Assembly: GCA_002404605.1 (NCBI GenBank)
Contig: DHKA01000066.1
Span: forward strand, 1 to 13,963
Direction of reading: 5' to 3'
Origin: Clostridiales bacterium UBA4706
Lineage (GTDB): Bacteria > Bacillota > Clostridia > Oscillospirales > Oscillospiraceae
DNA: 13,963 nucleotides
Shown: piece after piece, positions 7,522 through 13,963 of the stretch
How the letters are laid out: every line of letters begins with the position of its first letter
How positions within the stretch are numbered: the stretch's first letter is position 1
Notes under the pieces: generated by a model
Told to the model about the DNA's origin: nothing
Seen by the model: the letters and a program-made list of their open reading frames with translations, nothing else
Database searches by the model: none
Position numbers and translations under genes: made by a program

Positions 7522-8451
7522 ATGATACAAGAAGAATTTCGCCCGATCCTTGAAAGCCTGGAAGCCGGGCGCAGCGCCGTGTTGCACCGGACGGTGGACG
7601 GCGTGGAGTATACAAGACTGTTCCGGCCGTGCGAGCGGCTCATCCTGCTTGGCGGCGGGCACATTGCGCAGCCGCTCTGCCGCATGGCGGCCATGCTGGA
7701 TTTTGATGTGACCGTTGTGGACGACCGGCCGGATTTTGCCGCCGCATCGCGCTTCCCGGAAGCGGCGCACACCGTGTGCGACGCCTTCGCCGCGGCGATC
7801 GCGGCGCTCAAACTCCGGGAGACCGACTATGTCTGTGTCATCACGCGCGGCCACCGCTGGGACGCCGACTGCCTGCGGCAGATCCTCTCCGGGGCGATGC
7901 CGTCGTATCTCGGCATGATCGGCTCGCGCCGCCGTGTGGCGGGGCTGATGAAGCTCTTGAAGGACGAGGGGTACGACGCGGAAAAGCTTGCCGCCATCCG
8001 CGCGCCCATCGGCCTTTCCATCGGCGCGGTGACGCCCGCGGAGATCGCCGTTTCCATCTGCGCGCAGCTCGTGGAGCACCGCCGCACCCTGCCGGAGACG
8101 GAGTATCCCGGCACGCTGCTGGAGCAGACGAACTCCGACCTTTCCGCCATCCGGTATCTTGCGGAGAACGGGGAGCCCAAGGCGCTGCTGCTCGTGCTCA
8201 CGTCCACGGGCTCCACGCCGGTGAAATCCGGCTCGCTCATGGCCGTCAACAAGCTCGGCACGGGCTACGGCACGATCGGCGGCGGATGCAGCGAGGCCGC
8301 GGCGATGCAGCGCGCGCGGAAGATCATCGGCACGGGCGAGAGCTGCGTTATTGAGATCGACATGACGAACGACGTTGCTGCGGACGAGGGCATGGTCTGC
8401 GGCGGAACGATGCGCGTCCTCATCGAGGACGCTTCGGAGAACAACGCGTGA
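7522..8451 (+). CDS. XdhC/CoxI-family molybdenum hydroxylase maturation factor, domains in reversed order
   Basis: Predicted cytoplasmic protein of 309 residues. XdhC proteins bind molybdenum cofactor and help its sulfuration and insertion into xanthine dehydrogenase or aldehyde oxidoreductases. Residues about 36-185 form the Rossmann-like XdhC_C domain: GGGHIAQPL (44-52), TRGHRWD (108-114), IGSRRR (133-138) and GAVTPAEIAVSI (168-179). The XdhC_CoxI part follows at 220-301: STGSTPVKSG (228-237), GGGCSEAA (253-260) and GMVCGGTM (290-297). Classical XdhC and PucA have CoxI first, so this is a permuted layout. AGAAGG lies 8 nt before the ATG. No molybdenum hydroxylase or cofactor gene is in the window. 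The stop overlaps the mnmA start by 4 nt, implying coupled translation. Confidence 0.88.
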   Translation: MIQEEFRPILESLEAGRSAVLHRTVDGVEYTRLFRPCERLILLGGGHIAQPLCRMAAMLDFDVTVVDDRPDFAAASRFPEAAHTVCDAFAAAIAALKLRETDYVCVITRGHRWDADCLRQILSGAMPSYLGMIGSRRRVAGLMKLLKDEGYDAEKLAAIRAPIGLSIGAVTPAEIAVSICAQLVEHRRTLPETEYPGTLLEQTNSDLSAIRYLAENGEPKALLLVLTSTGSTPVKSGSLMAVNKLGTGYGTIGGGCSEAAAMQRARKIIGTGESCVIEIDMTNDVAADEGMVCGGTMRVLIEDASENNA

Positions 8452-9509
8452 AGGCGCTCATTGCCATGAGCGGCGGCGTCGATTCCTCCGTCGCGGCGTA
8501 TCTCGCGCAGCGCGAGGGGTACGAGTGCATCGGCTGCACGATGAAGCTCTATACGAACACCGACGCCGGAATATCCGAGAAGCACACCTGCTGCTCGCTC
8601 GACGATGTGGAGGACGCCCGCGCCGTCGCGTACCGGCTCGGGATGCGCTACTGCGTTTTCAATTTTTCCGAGGGCTTCCGCGAGCAGGTCATGCTGCCGT
8701 TCTGCGAGGCTTACCGCCGCGCCCGCACGCCGAACCCCTGCATTGAGTGCAACCGGCGCATGAAGTTCGATGCGCTCTTCCGCCGCGCCGAGGAACTCGG
8801 CTGCGACAAGATCGTCACCGGCCACTATGCGCGTATCGCCCGTGCGGGAGAGAAATACATCCTCCAAAAGGCGCTCGACGAGACGAAGGACCAGAGCTAT
8901 GTGCTCTATCCCATGACGCAGCGGGAGCTTGCGCACACGCTCTTCCCGTTGGGCGCCATGCGCAAAAGCGAGACGCGCGCCATCGCCGAGGCGCAGGGCT
9001 TTGTAAATGCGCGCAAAAGGGACAGCCAGGACATCTGCTTTGCCCCGGACGGCGACTATGCCGCCGCCATCGAACGCCTAACGGGGGAGAAGAGCGCCCC
9101 CGGCGCGTTCGTCTCGACGGACGGGCGGATCCTCGGCGAGCACAAGGGGATCATCCATTACACCGTCGGCCAGCGCCGGGGTCTCGGCATCCCGCACGGC
9201 GAGCGGCTGTACGTCTGCCGGATCGATCCGGAGAGAAACGAAGTCGTCCTCGGCGAAGAGAAGGACCTGTACCGGAGCGAGACGGCGGTATCGGATGTGA
9301 ACTGGATCTCCGGCGATACGCCGGAAGCGCCGGTGCGCTGCGCGGTGAAGATCCGCTACCGCGCGCGGGAACAGACCGCGACGGTGTACCCGGAGGAAAA
9401 CGGCCGCGCCCGCATCGTGTTCGACGCGCCGCAGCGCGCCGTGACGCCGGGACAGGCGGCGGTATTCTACGACGGCGACACCGTCCTCGGAGGCGGTACG
9501 ATCGAGTGA
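8448..9509 (+). CDS. mnmA: tRNA-specific 2-thiouridylase MnmA
   Basis: Cytoplasmic enzyme of 353 residues that activates U34 of tRNA-Lys, -Glu and -Gln with ATP and inserts sulfur to give 2-thiouridine. The PP-loop SGGVDS is at 8-13, the nucleophilic Cys101 lies in NPCIECNRRMKF, and the persulfide Cys197 lies in DSQDICF. TGHYAR (124-129) and YTVGQRRGLGIP are typical MnmA segments; the C-terminal beta-barrel is present, so the length is complete. The start is GTG at 8448, overlapping the preceding stop as GTGA, with GGAG 8 nt upstream. Sulfur is normally supplied by a cysteine desulfurase; none is encoded here. A CCSLDDVEDA stretch (48-57) is, from memory, common in clostridial MnmA. Confidence 0.96.
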   Translation: MKALIAMSGGVDSSVAAYLAQREGYECIGCTMKLYTNTDAGISEKHTCCSLDDVEDARAVAYRLGMRYCVFNFSEGFREQVMLPFCEAYRRARTPNPCIECNRRMKFDALFRRAEELGCDKIVTGHYARIARAGEKYILQKALDETKDQSYVLYPMTQRELAHTLFPLGAMRKSETRAIAEAQGFVNARKRDSQDICFAPDGDYAAAIERLTGEKSAPGAFVSTDGRILGEHKGIIHYTVGQRRGLGIPHGERLYVCRIDPERNEVVLGEEKDLYRSETAVSDVNWISGDTPEAPVRCAVKIRYRAREQTATVYPEENGRARIVFDAPQRAVTPGQAAVFYDGDTVLGGGTIE

Positions 9510-9546
9510 GTTTGCAGACGCTTGTGCGCGGAGGGGAGATTCCCTC

Positions 9547-9575
9547 TTGCGCGCCGCGACGATCTCTGGTATAAA
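9547..9575 (+). promoter_or_regulatory. Candidate promoter of the GtrA-family gene
   Basis: TTGCGC (9547-9552) and TATAAA (9570-9575) are separated by 17 nt, placing a start near 9582, some 20 nt before the TTG codon. The -35 box is only half-matched. An imperfect hairpin at 9526-9552 overlaps it. Readthrough from mnmA is also possible because no clear terminator separates the genes. Confidence 0.4.
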
Positions 9576-9588
9576 CATGGGGAAAGAA

Positions 9589-9594
9589 GGGAGG
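9589..9594 (+). promoter_or_regulatory. Ribosome binding site deciding the GtrA-family start
   Basis: GGGAGG lies 8 nt before TTG 9603. The in-frame ATG codons at 9522 (upstream of the candidate promoter) and 9660 (inside helix-flanking sequence) have no comparable site. Confidence 0.7.
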
Positions 9595-9602
9595 CGGTAT
9601 CC

Positions 9603-10097
9603 TTGCCGGAAACGCCGAAAAACGAAAAAACGACGCTCTCCAAACGCGATAATCTGTTCATGGCGCTCAAATACCTGATGTGTACCGCGGGCGCGGGCAT
9701 CATCCAGTTCGTGAGCTTCACGCTGCTCAACACCGTGGCGCATTTTGACCGCCTGCCGGTCTTTTTGAAGCTGTTCCCGAGCGCGGCGGTCACGGAGCTG
9801 AAGTACGGCCCCTCGTATTTCGTGGCGCTGGCGCTCTCGGTGATCTTCAACTTCACCGCGAACCGGAAATACACGTTCCGCAGCGCGAACAATGTGCCCA
9901 TCGCCATGGCGAAGGTGCTCGGGTACTATCTCGTGTTCACGCCGCTCTCTATCTGGTGGGGCGAGGCGCTCGCGCAGCATGGCTGGAACGAATTTGCGAT
10001 CCTCGTGCCGACAATGGTCGTCAACGCCGTCACGGAATTTCTCTTCAACCGCTTCGTTGTATTTCGCGATTCGATCAACACCGCCGTAAAAAAATAA
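9603..10097 (+). CDS. GtrA-family small membrane protein
   Basis: 164-residue integral membrane protein with four predicted helices. The family pattern is visible: a first helix after KYLMCTAGAG, the segment FNFTANRKYTFRS (between helices 2 and 3), and a closing NAVTEFLFNRFVVFRDS, matching the usual N-Y-x-WTF and F-x-NRxxVF repeats of GtrA/DPMS-like proteins. GtrA proteins are thought to flip or position polyprenyl-linked sugars for wall or teichoic-acid glycosylation. No adjacent GtrB-like glycosyltransferase is seen, so its partner is unknown; the GT-C enzyme at 50-1594 is a conceivable but speculative user of such lipid-linked sugars. The start is TTG, chosen for its GGGAGG site. The N-terminal 17 residues are polar and Lys/Glu-rich. 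Confidence 0.82.
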   Translation: MPETPKNEKTTLSKRDNLFMALKYLMCTAGAGIIQFVSFTLLNTVAHFDRLPVFLKLFPSAAVTELKYGPSYFVALALSVIFNFTANRKYTFRSANNVPIAMAKVLGYYLVFTPLSIWWGEALAQHGWNEFAILVPTMVVNAVTEFLFNRFVVFRDSINTAVKK

Positions 10098-10110
10098 AAG
10101 GAAAATGTAC

Positions 10111-10139
10111 AGCGCCGGAAGGAAAACCCTTCCGGCGCT
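10111..10139. terminator. Bidirectional terminator between convergent genes
   Basis: Perfect 12-bp stem (AGCGCCGGAAGG and its complement) with a 5-nt loop, located 13 nt past the GtrA-family stop and 26 nt past the exporter stop on the opposite strand. On the plus strand it is followed by only TTG; on the minus strand by a T-rich stretch. It can serve both convergent genes. The stem is nearly the same as that at 6824-6856. Confidence 0.75.
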
Positions 10140-10165
10140 TTGCCGTATATACGTATATATGAAGA

Positions 10166-11014
10166 TCAGACAACGTGCAGCACATCCGCGAGCAGGCCGA
10201 AGATCACGCCCCCGGCGTAGAGAAGCCCCGCCGTTACGAGATTATCGCGCCAGTCACGGTTCATGCGCAGCAGCACGAGCAGCCCCACGCCCGAGCCGAC
10301 AAGAAGGCCCGAGAGCATCGCCCCGCCGGACATCGCACCTTCGAGATAGAGCGTCGTGAGCACAACGCTGGCCGCGCAGTTCGGGATAAAGCCGATGATG
10401 CCGCCGAGCAGTTCGCCGATCACGGGGCGGTTGAGCACGAACGTGCCGAGCGTTTCCGGCCCGACGGCTTCCACCAGGAGATTTAAAACGAACGTCACAA
10501 CGAAGAGAAAGGCGAAGATCTTGAGTGTGTGGCGCAGCGCGGATCTGAAGATGCCATCTTCGCAGTGGCAGTGCTCCTGCTCGCACATCTCATGAATGGA
10601 TTTCTTCCGTTCATAGCCGAGCTTTGACGCCACGGTATCGACCGTCACGCCGAGGACGATACCGGCGAGCGCCTTATAGCCAAGGAGCTTCAAAATGAGC
10701 GAAGCCGGAGCGCTGCTCGAAAGAAGGATCGGCAGCATCTCGTCCGAGGTGGAGAGAAACACCGCGAGCAGCGTTCCGCGCGTGATGATGCCGCCGGCGT
10801 AAAGGTTGGCGGTCGCGGCGGAAAAGCCGCACTGGGGGATCACGCCGAGCGCCGCGCCGAGCACCGGGCCCCAGCGTCCCGCGCGGTGGACGAGCGCCAC
10901 GGTCTTTTCCTCGGCGCGGTCTTCAATAAATTCGATCGCGAGATAGGCCGCAAAGAGAAACGGCAGCAGCTTCAAACTGTCGATCACGGTCTCGCGCAAA
11001 ACTTCCAAAAGCAA
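10166..11014 (-). CDS. Putative heavy-metal/manganese exporter (ArsP_2-like permease)
   Basis: 282-residue polytopic membrane protein resembling the ten-helix family annotated as putative manganese transporter or ArsP_2 heavy-metal exporter. The opening TVIDSLKLLPFLFAAY is typical of that family. The two halves carry related motifs, GVIPQCG (57-63) and GFIPNCA (208-214), each followed by a helix and a Gly-rich loop, indicating an internal duplication. The central cytoplasmic loop contains HEMCEQEHCHCED (141-153), with three Cys and three His suited to binding a soft or transition metal. Start: TTG at 11014 has AGGAGG 9 nt upstream. A GTG at 11077 would add 21 residues but overlaps the promoter. 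Single gene, divergent from thrC. Arsenic, manganese or another metal cannot be decided from sequence. Confidence 0.78.
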   Translation of the reverse strand: MLLEVLRETVIDSLKLLPFLFAAYLAIEFIEDRAEEKTVALVHRAGRWGPVLGAALGVIPQCGFSAATANLYAGGIITRGTLLAVFLSTSDEMLPILLSSSAPASLILKLLGYKALAGIVLGVTVDTVASKLGYERKKSIHEMCEQEHCHCEDGIFRSALRHTLKIFAFLFVVTFVLNLLVEAVGPETLGTFVLNRPVIGELLGGIIGFIPNCAASVVLTTLYLEGAMSGGAMLSGLLVGSGVGLLVLLRMNRDWRDNLVTAGLLYAGGVIFGLLADVLHVV

Positions 11015-11023
11015 AGGGACAAA

Positions 11024-11029
11024 CCTCCT
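11024..11029 (-). promoter_or_regulatory. Ribosome binding site deciding the exporter start
   Basis: AGGAGG on the minus strand, 9 nt before the TTG at 11014-11012. This consensus site places translation start at a TTG and makes the longer GTG-initiated form at 11077 unlikely. Confidence 0.75.
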
Positions 11030-11046
11030 GAGGCAGAATACCAAAC

Positions 11047-11055
11047 AGTATATCA
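11047..11055 (-). promoter_or_regulatory. Extended -10 promoter of the exporter gene
   Basis: TGATATACT on the minus strand: a TGn extension plus the -10 box TATACT. No good -35 box is present 17 nt upstream, which fits an extended -10 promoter. The predicted start near 11040 gives a leader of about 26 nt before the TTG start. Confidence 0.55.
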
Positions 11056-11109
11056 CAGAACTACTGAAATGTTCCACAGAAATTGCGAATTTCTTTTCGT
11101 TTTTTGCGG

Positions 11110-11138
11110 TTGCTTTTCGCCGCAGAATGGCGTATAGT
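11110..11138 (+). promoter_or_regulatory. Promoter of the thrC-apgM operon
   Basis: The -35 TTGCTT (11110-11115) and -10 TATAGT (11133-11138) are 17 nt apart. The predicted start near 11145 leaves a leader of about 37 nt. That is too short for a threonine attenuator or T-box, so if the pathway is regulated here it is not by those leader mechanisms. Confidence 0.6.
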
Positions 11139-11181
11139 ATAACGACATAAGAACAAATGTACGCAACAGGGGGACTCGCTC

Positions 11182-12666
11182 GTGAAATTTATCAGTACCA
11201 GAGGAAAATCGCCGGAGGTCACGGCGGCGGAGGCCATCCGGCGGGGACTTGCGCCGGACGGCGGACTGTATGTGCCGGACTCTCTGCCGGCCTTTTCCGC
11301 AAGCGAGCTCGAAACGCTTTATGCGCTGCCGTATGCGGAGCTTTCCGCCGCGGTGCTCGAGCGGTTCCTGCCCGGCTTTTCGCGCGAAGAGCTGCTGGAT
11401 TATACGAAAAAGGCCTATGCAAGTTTTGACGATGACGCCGTCGTGCCGCTGCACGCGCTGGGGGATAAGCTCTGGACGATGGAGTTGTTCCACGGCCCGA
11501 CGTGCGCTTTTAAGGATGTGGCGCTGCAGATCCTGCCGTACCTTCTCGCCGCAAGTGTGAAAAAGTGCGCGGACGACCACATCGTCGCCATCCTCGTCGC
11601 CACGAGCGGCGACACCGGCAAGGCCGCGCTCGAGGGCTTCGCAGATGTACCGGGCACGAAGATCGCGGTGTTTTATCCCGACGGCGGCGTTTCGGACATC
11701 CAGCGCGCGCAGATGGCGACGCAGGGCGGGAATAACGTCCTCGTTCTCGCCGTGCGCGGCAATTTTGACGACGCGCAGACCGGCGTAAAGGACATCTTTG
11801 CCGACGCCGCGCTTGCCGCCGAGCTCGACCGGGCGGGCGTTGTGCTCTCGAGCGCAAACTCCATCAACTGGGGCCGTCTCGCGCCGCAGATCGCGTATTA
11901 CTTTGCCGCCTATGCCCAGCTCCTGCGCGCGGGTGCTGTTGCTCCGGGCGAGCGCGTGGACTTCTCCGTGCCGACCGGCAACTTCGGCGATATTCTCGCC
12001 GGATACTTTGCCAAGCGCGCCGGTCTCCCGGTCGGAAAACTGCTGTGCGCCTCGAACAGCAACAATGTGCTGACGGACTTCCTGCGCACGGGCGTATACG
12101 ATAAAAATCGCCCGTTCCTGCGCACGATGTCCCCCTCGATGGATATTCTCGTATCCTCCAATCTCGAGAGGCTTCTCTATCTTGCCGCGCAGGATGGAGA
12201 GCGGGTGAGCGAATGGATGCGCGCTCTTCGCGGCGAAGGAAAGTATGCCGTCGGCGAGGAGCTGCTCCGACTTCTTGCGGACGAGGGCTTTGCCGCCTTC
12301 TTCGCGTCCGAGGAGGAAACGGCGCGCGTCATCCGCGCCGTGTGGGAAAAAAAAGGCTATCTGACCGACCCGCACACCGCTGCCGGGCTCTCCGCGGCGG
12401 AGCAGTACCGGCGCGAGAGCGGGGAAGTGCGCCCGACGGTCGCACTCTCCACGGCCTCGCCCTTCAAGTTTGCCGCAGCGATGCTCTCATCGCTCGGCGA
12501 GATCGTGCCGGAAGACGGCTTTGCCGCGCTCGACGCGCTCTCTGTGTTTGCCGAAACGCCGATCCCCGCGCCGCTCGACGCGCTGCGAGCGCGGGAGGAG
12601 CGGTTCAAGGCCGTGGTCGATAAAGACGAAATGCGCGAATCTGTGAAAAACTGGCTGGTGAAATGA
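11182..12666 (+). CDS. thrC: Threonine synthase
   Basis: PLP-dependent cytoplasmic enzyme of 494 residues converting O-phospho-L-homoserine to threonine and phosphate. The Schiff-base Lys is K111 in HGPTCAFKDVALQ; the phosphate-binding loop ATSGDTGKAA is at 140-149; NSINWGR (226-232) and PTGNFGD (264-270) follow as in the longer, E. coli/yeast-type ThrC rather than the shorter plant/Bacillus type. The N-terminal STRG (5-8) and APDGGLYVP (24-32) are family hallmarks. The start is GTG, with AGGGGGA 7 nt upstream. It is followed after 1 nt by an ApgM-type enzyme that probably supplies its substrate. Homoserine dehydrogenase and aspartokinase are not in the window. Confidence 0.96.
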   Translation: MKFISTRGKSPEVTAAEAIRRGLAPDGGLYVPDSLPAFSASELETLYALPYAELSAAVLERFLPGFSREELLDYTKKAYASFDDDAVVPLHALGDKLWTMELFHGPTCAFKDVALQILPYLLAASVKKCADDHIVAILVATSGDTGKAALEGFADVPGTKIAVFYPDGGVSDIQRAQMATQGGNNVLVLAVRGNFDDAQTGVKDIFADAALAAELDRAGVVLSSANSINWGRLAPQIAYYFAAYAQLLRAGAVAPGERVDFSVPTGNFGDILAGYFAKRAGLPVGKLLCASNSNNVLTDFLRTGVYDKNRPFLRTMSPSMDILVSSNLERLLYLAAQDGERVSEWMRALRGEGKYAVGEELLRLLADEGFAAFFASEEETARVIRAVWEKKGYLTDPHTAAGLSAAEQYRRESGEVRPTVALSTASPFKFAAAMLSSLGEIVPEDGFAALDALSVFAETPIPAPLDALRAREERFKAVVDKDEMRESVKNWLVK

Positions 12667-12667
12667 T

Positions 12668-13879
12668 ATGAAGCATGTGGTATTTCTCGGCGACGGCATG
12701 GCCGATGAGCCGTTCGCCCCGCTCGGCGGACATACGCCGCTCGAACTTGCCCGGCATCCGGGCATGGACTTTCTGGCGTCGCAGGGGGAGTTCGGCCTCA
12801 CGCGCACCGTCCCGCCCGGCATGCCCGCGGGCAGCGACACGGCGAACCTCTCCGTTTTCGGCTACGATCCGAAGATCTATTATTCCGGCCGCTCGCCGCT
12901 GGAAGCGGCCAGCATGGGCATACCCCTTGCGCCGGAGGATGTGACGTACCGCTGCAATCTCGTGACGCTCTCGGATGCGGACAGCATCGAGGACGCCGTG
13001 ATGATCGACTACAGCGCCGACGATATCTCCAATGAGGAAGCGCACGAGCTCATCGCCGCGATCGCGCCGATCTATGAAGCGGCCGGCTGCGAGCTGCACG
13101 CGGGCTTCCGTTACCGCCACTGCCTCGTGCTTCGTGATGCCGCCTCGGGCGCTGAGCTCACGCCGCCGCACGATATCACCGGAAAGCCCGTGGCGGGCCG
13201 TCTTCCGGAAGGGGAGAACAGCGCGCTCCTGCTCTCGCTGATGGAGCGATCGCGTGAAATTCTCCGTAAGCATCCGGTGAACCAAAAGCGCATCGAAGCC
13301 GGGCTCCATCCGGCGAACAGCGTCTGGTTTTGGGGCGAGGGACGCTGCCCGGCGCTCGCGCCGTTCCGGGAAAAATTCGGTATCGCGCGCGGCGGCGTCA
13401 TCTCCGCGGTCGATCTCGTGCAGGGCATCGGCGTGTGCGCGGGGCTGGAGGTGATCCCCGTGGCGGGCATTACCGGTAATTACCACACGGACTTTGCCGC
13501 CAAAGGCCGCGCGGCGGTCGAGGCGCTGAAAAACGGGTTTGATTTCCTCTACATCCACGTGGAAGCGCCGGATGAGTGCGGGCATCACGGCGAGGCGAAG
13601 GAGAAGATCTGGTCCATCGAGCAGATCGACGAGAAGATCGTCCTTCCGGTATTGGAATATCTGCGCGAGAGCGGGGAAGCGTTTTCCGCGCTCTGCATGC
13701 CCGACCACCCGACGCCGCTTGCCAAGCTCACCCACACGCCGACGCCCGTGCCGTATGCGCTCTACCGCAGCGGCGAGAACGCCGGGAACAGCTTTCATTT
13801 CACCGAAGCGGAGGCCGAAAAGACTGGCGTATTTACGAAGGAAGCCTGCATGCTCATGCCGCGGCTGCTGGAGGAATAA
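12668..13879 (+). CDS. apgM: ApgM-type 2,3-bisphosphoglycerate-independent phosphoglycerate mutase family; probable homoserine kinase
   Basis: 403-residue cytoplasmic alkaline-phosphatase-superfamily enzyme with two metal ions. Visible residues: Asp9 in FLGDGMAD, phospho-acceptor Ser56 in GSDTANLS, the APDECGHHG cluster (300-308), PDHPTP (345-350) and HTPTPVPY (356-363). These match the archaeal-type iPGM/ApgM group. A subgroup (TIGR02535) was proposed as a non-homologous homoserine kinase in bacteria lacking ThrB. Its position 1 nt after threonine synthase strongly suggests that role here: phosphorylating homoserine for ThrC. A glycolytic phosphoglycerate mutase activity remains possible and both could coexist. 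The Shine-Dalgarno is weak (GGTGA within the thrC end), so translation is probably coupled. The gene is complete and ends 31 nt before a terminator. Confidence 0.9.
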   Translation: MKHVVFLGDGMADEPFAPLGGHTPLELARHPGMDFLASQGEFGLTRTVPPGMPAGSDTANLSVFGYDPKIYYSGRSPLEAASMGIPLAPEDVTYRCNLVTLSDADSIEDAVMIDYSADDISNEEAHELIAAIAPIYEAAGCELHAGFRYRHCLVLRDAASGAELTPPHDITGKPVAGRLPEGENSALLLSLMERSREILRKHPVNQKRIEAGLHPANSVWFWGEGRCPALAPFREKFGIARGGVISAVDLVQGIGVCAGLEVIPVAGITGNYHTDFAAKGRAAVEALKNGFDFLYIHVEAPDECGHHGEAKEKIWSIEQIDEKIVLPVLEYLRESGEAFSALCMPDHPTPLAKLTHTPTPVPYALYRSGENAGNSFHFTEAEAEKTGVFTKEACMLMPRLLEE

Positions 13880-13910
13880 ACGCCAAAACGCCTTGTTGAC
13901 TTTCCATAGA

Positions 13911-13946
13911 AAAAACCGGTGTGATCTGAAGATCACACCGGTTTTT
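13911..13946. terminator. Strong intrinsic terminator after apgM
   Basis: Perfect 16-bp inverted repeat with arms AAAAACCGGTGTGATC and complement around a TGAA loop. The plus-strand arm ends in five T residues and is preceded by a run of six A residues, so it can act in both directions. It closes the thrC-apgM transcript and may also stop a gene entering from beyond the right edge. Confidence 0.9.
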
Positions 13947-13963
13947 CAGCCTGTCGAAAAACG

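Noticed and set aside
7363..8079. N-terminal extension of the lipoprotein reading frame
   Set aside because: The frame stays open into the XdhC gene, but the translated part is His/Arg-rich antisense sequence. The signal peptide with lipobox starts at the ATG at 7362.
9526..9552. Imperfect hairpin (GCGC and GAGGG pairs with a bulge) after mnmA, considered as a terminator
   Set aside because: The stem is interrupted, there is no U-tract, and it overlaps the candidate -35 box of the next gene; too weak to call.
11015..11077. Longer exporter starting at GTG 11077
   Set aside because: The extension covers the extended -10 promoter and the AGGAGG site, and the family-typical N-terminus begins only after the TTG at 11014.
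11139..11181. T-box or threonine attenuator upstream of thrC
   Set aside because: The leader is too short and contains no Thr codon run, no T-box sequence and no alternative hairpins.
9078..13936. Long minus-strand open frames opposite mnmA, thrC and apgM (9078-9980, 11053-12375, 12605-13936)
   Set aside because: Same antisense artefact of high GC; no ribosome binding sites or domains seen, and the opposing genes are firmly identified.
1..13963. CRISPR arrays, tRNA or rRNA genes, insertion sequences, toxin-antitoxin or defence genes
   Set aside because: No spaced direct repeats, cloverleaf sequences, transposase motifs or recognisable defence proteins were seen on either strand.

Overview
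The window is a GC-rich, gene-dense chromosomal segment. It looks like a Gram-positive anaerobe of the class Clostridia, probably an uncultured gut-type Oscillospirales or Christensenellales relative. This is inferred from strong GGAGG-type ribosome binding sites, frequent GTG and TTG starts, sigma-A-like promoters, a lipobox lipoprotein, and protein variants I associate with clostridia (GNHTDH galactokinase, GCC-type Lgt, ArsP_2-like exporter, ApgM-type enzyme beside threonine synthase). I see no mobile element, phage gene, CRISPR array, tRNA or rRNA.

Left part (50-6819, minus strand): a compact five-gene operon reads leftward from an almost perfect promoter (TTGACA, 18 nt, TATAAT) at 6790-6819. 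The order is galactokinase (galK), a divergent Lgt-like membrane transferase, an MFS transporter, a family 2 glycoside hydrolase, and a GT39/ArnT-like polytopic glycosyltransferase. Junctions are 2 nt apart, 8 nt overlapped, 4 nt overlapped (ATGA) and 25 nt apart. The simplest reading is uptake of a galactoside by the MFS carrier, cytoplasmic hydrolysis by the GH2 enzyme, and phosphorylation of released galactose by GalK. The two membrane envelope-type enzymes share the transcript; their link to the sugar pathway is unclear. galT and galE are not in the window.

Middle (6824-10139): a small lipoprotein gene (minus strand) ends at a GC-rich hairpin directly abutting the galK promoter. Divergent from it is a plus-strand pair, an XdhC-family molybdenum-hydroxylase maturation protein with reversed domain order and mnmA (tRNA 2-thiouridylase), overlapping by 4 nt (GTGA). 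A GtrA-family membrane protein with a TTG start follows and ends at a hairpin nearly identical to the one before galK.

Right part (10166-13946): a putative ten-helix metal exporter (minus strand) with a Cys/His-rich loop is divergent from a thrC-apgM pair (plus strand). Threonine synthase is followed after 1 nt by an ApgM-type alkaline-phosphatase-superfamily enzyme, most plausibly a non-canonical homoserine kinase, so the pair would perform the last two steps of threonine synthesis. A 16-bp perfect terminator closes the unit.

No gene-free stretch exceeds 300 bases; the largest gaps are the divergent promoter regions at 7363-7521 and 11015-11181. Mostly this is ordinary housekeeping and sugar metabolism; the points of interest are family variants and gene pairings rather than a clear new system.
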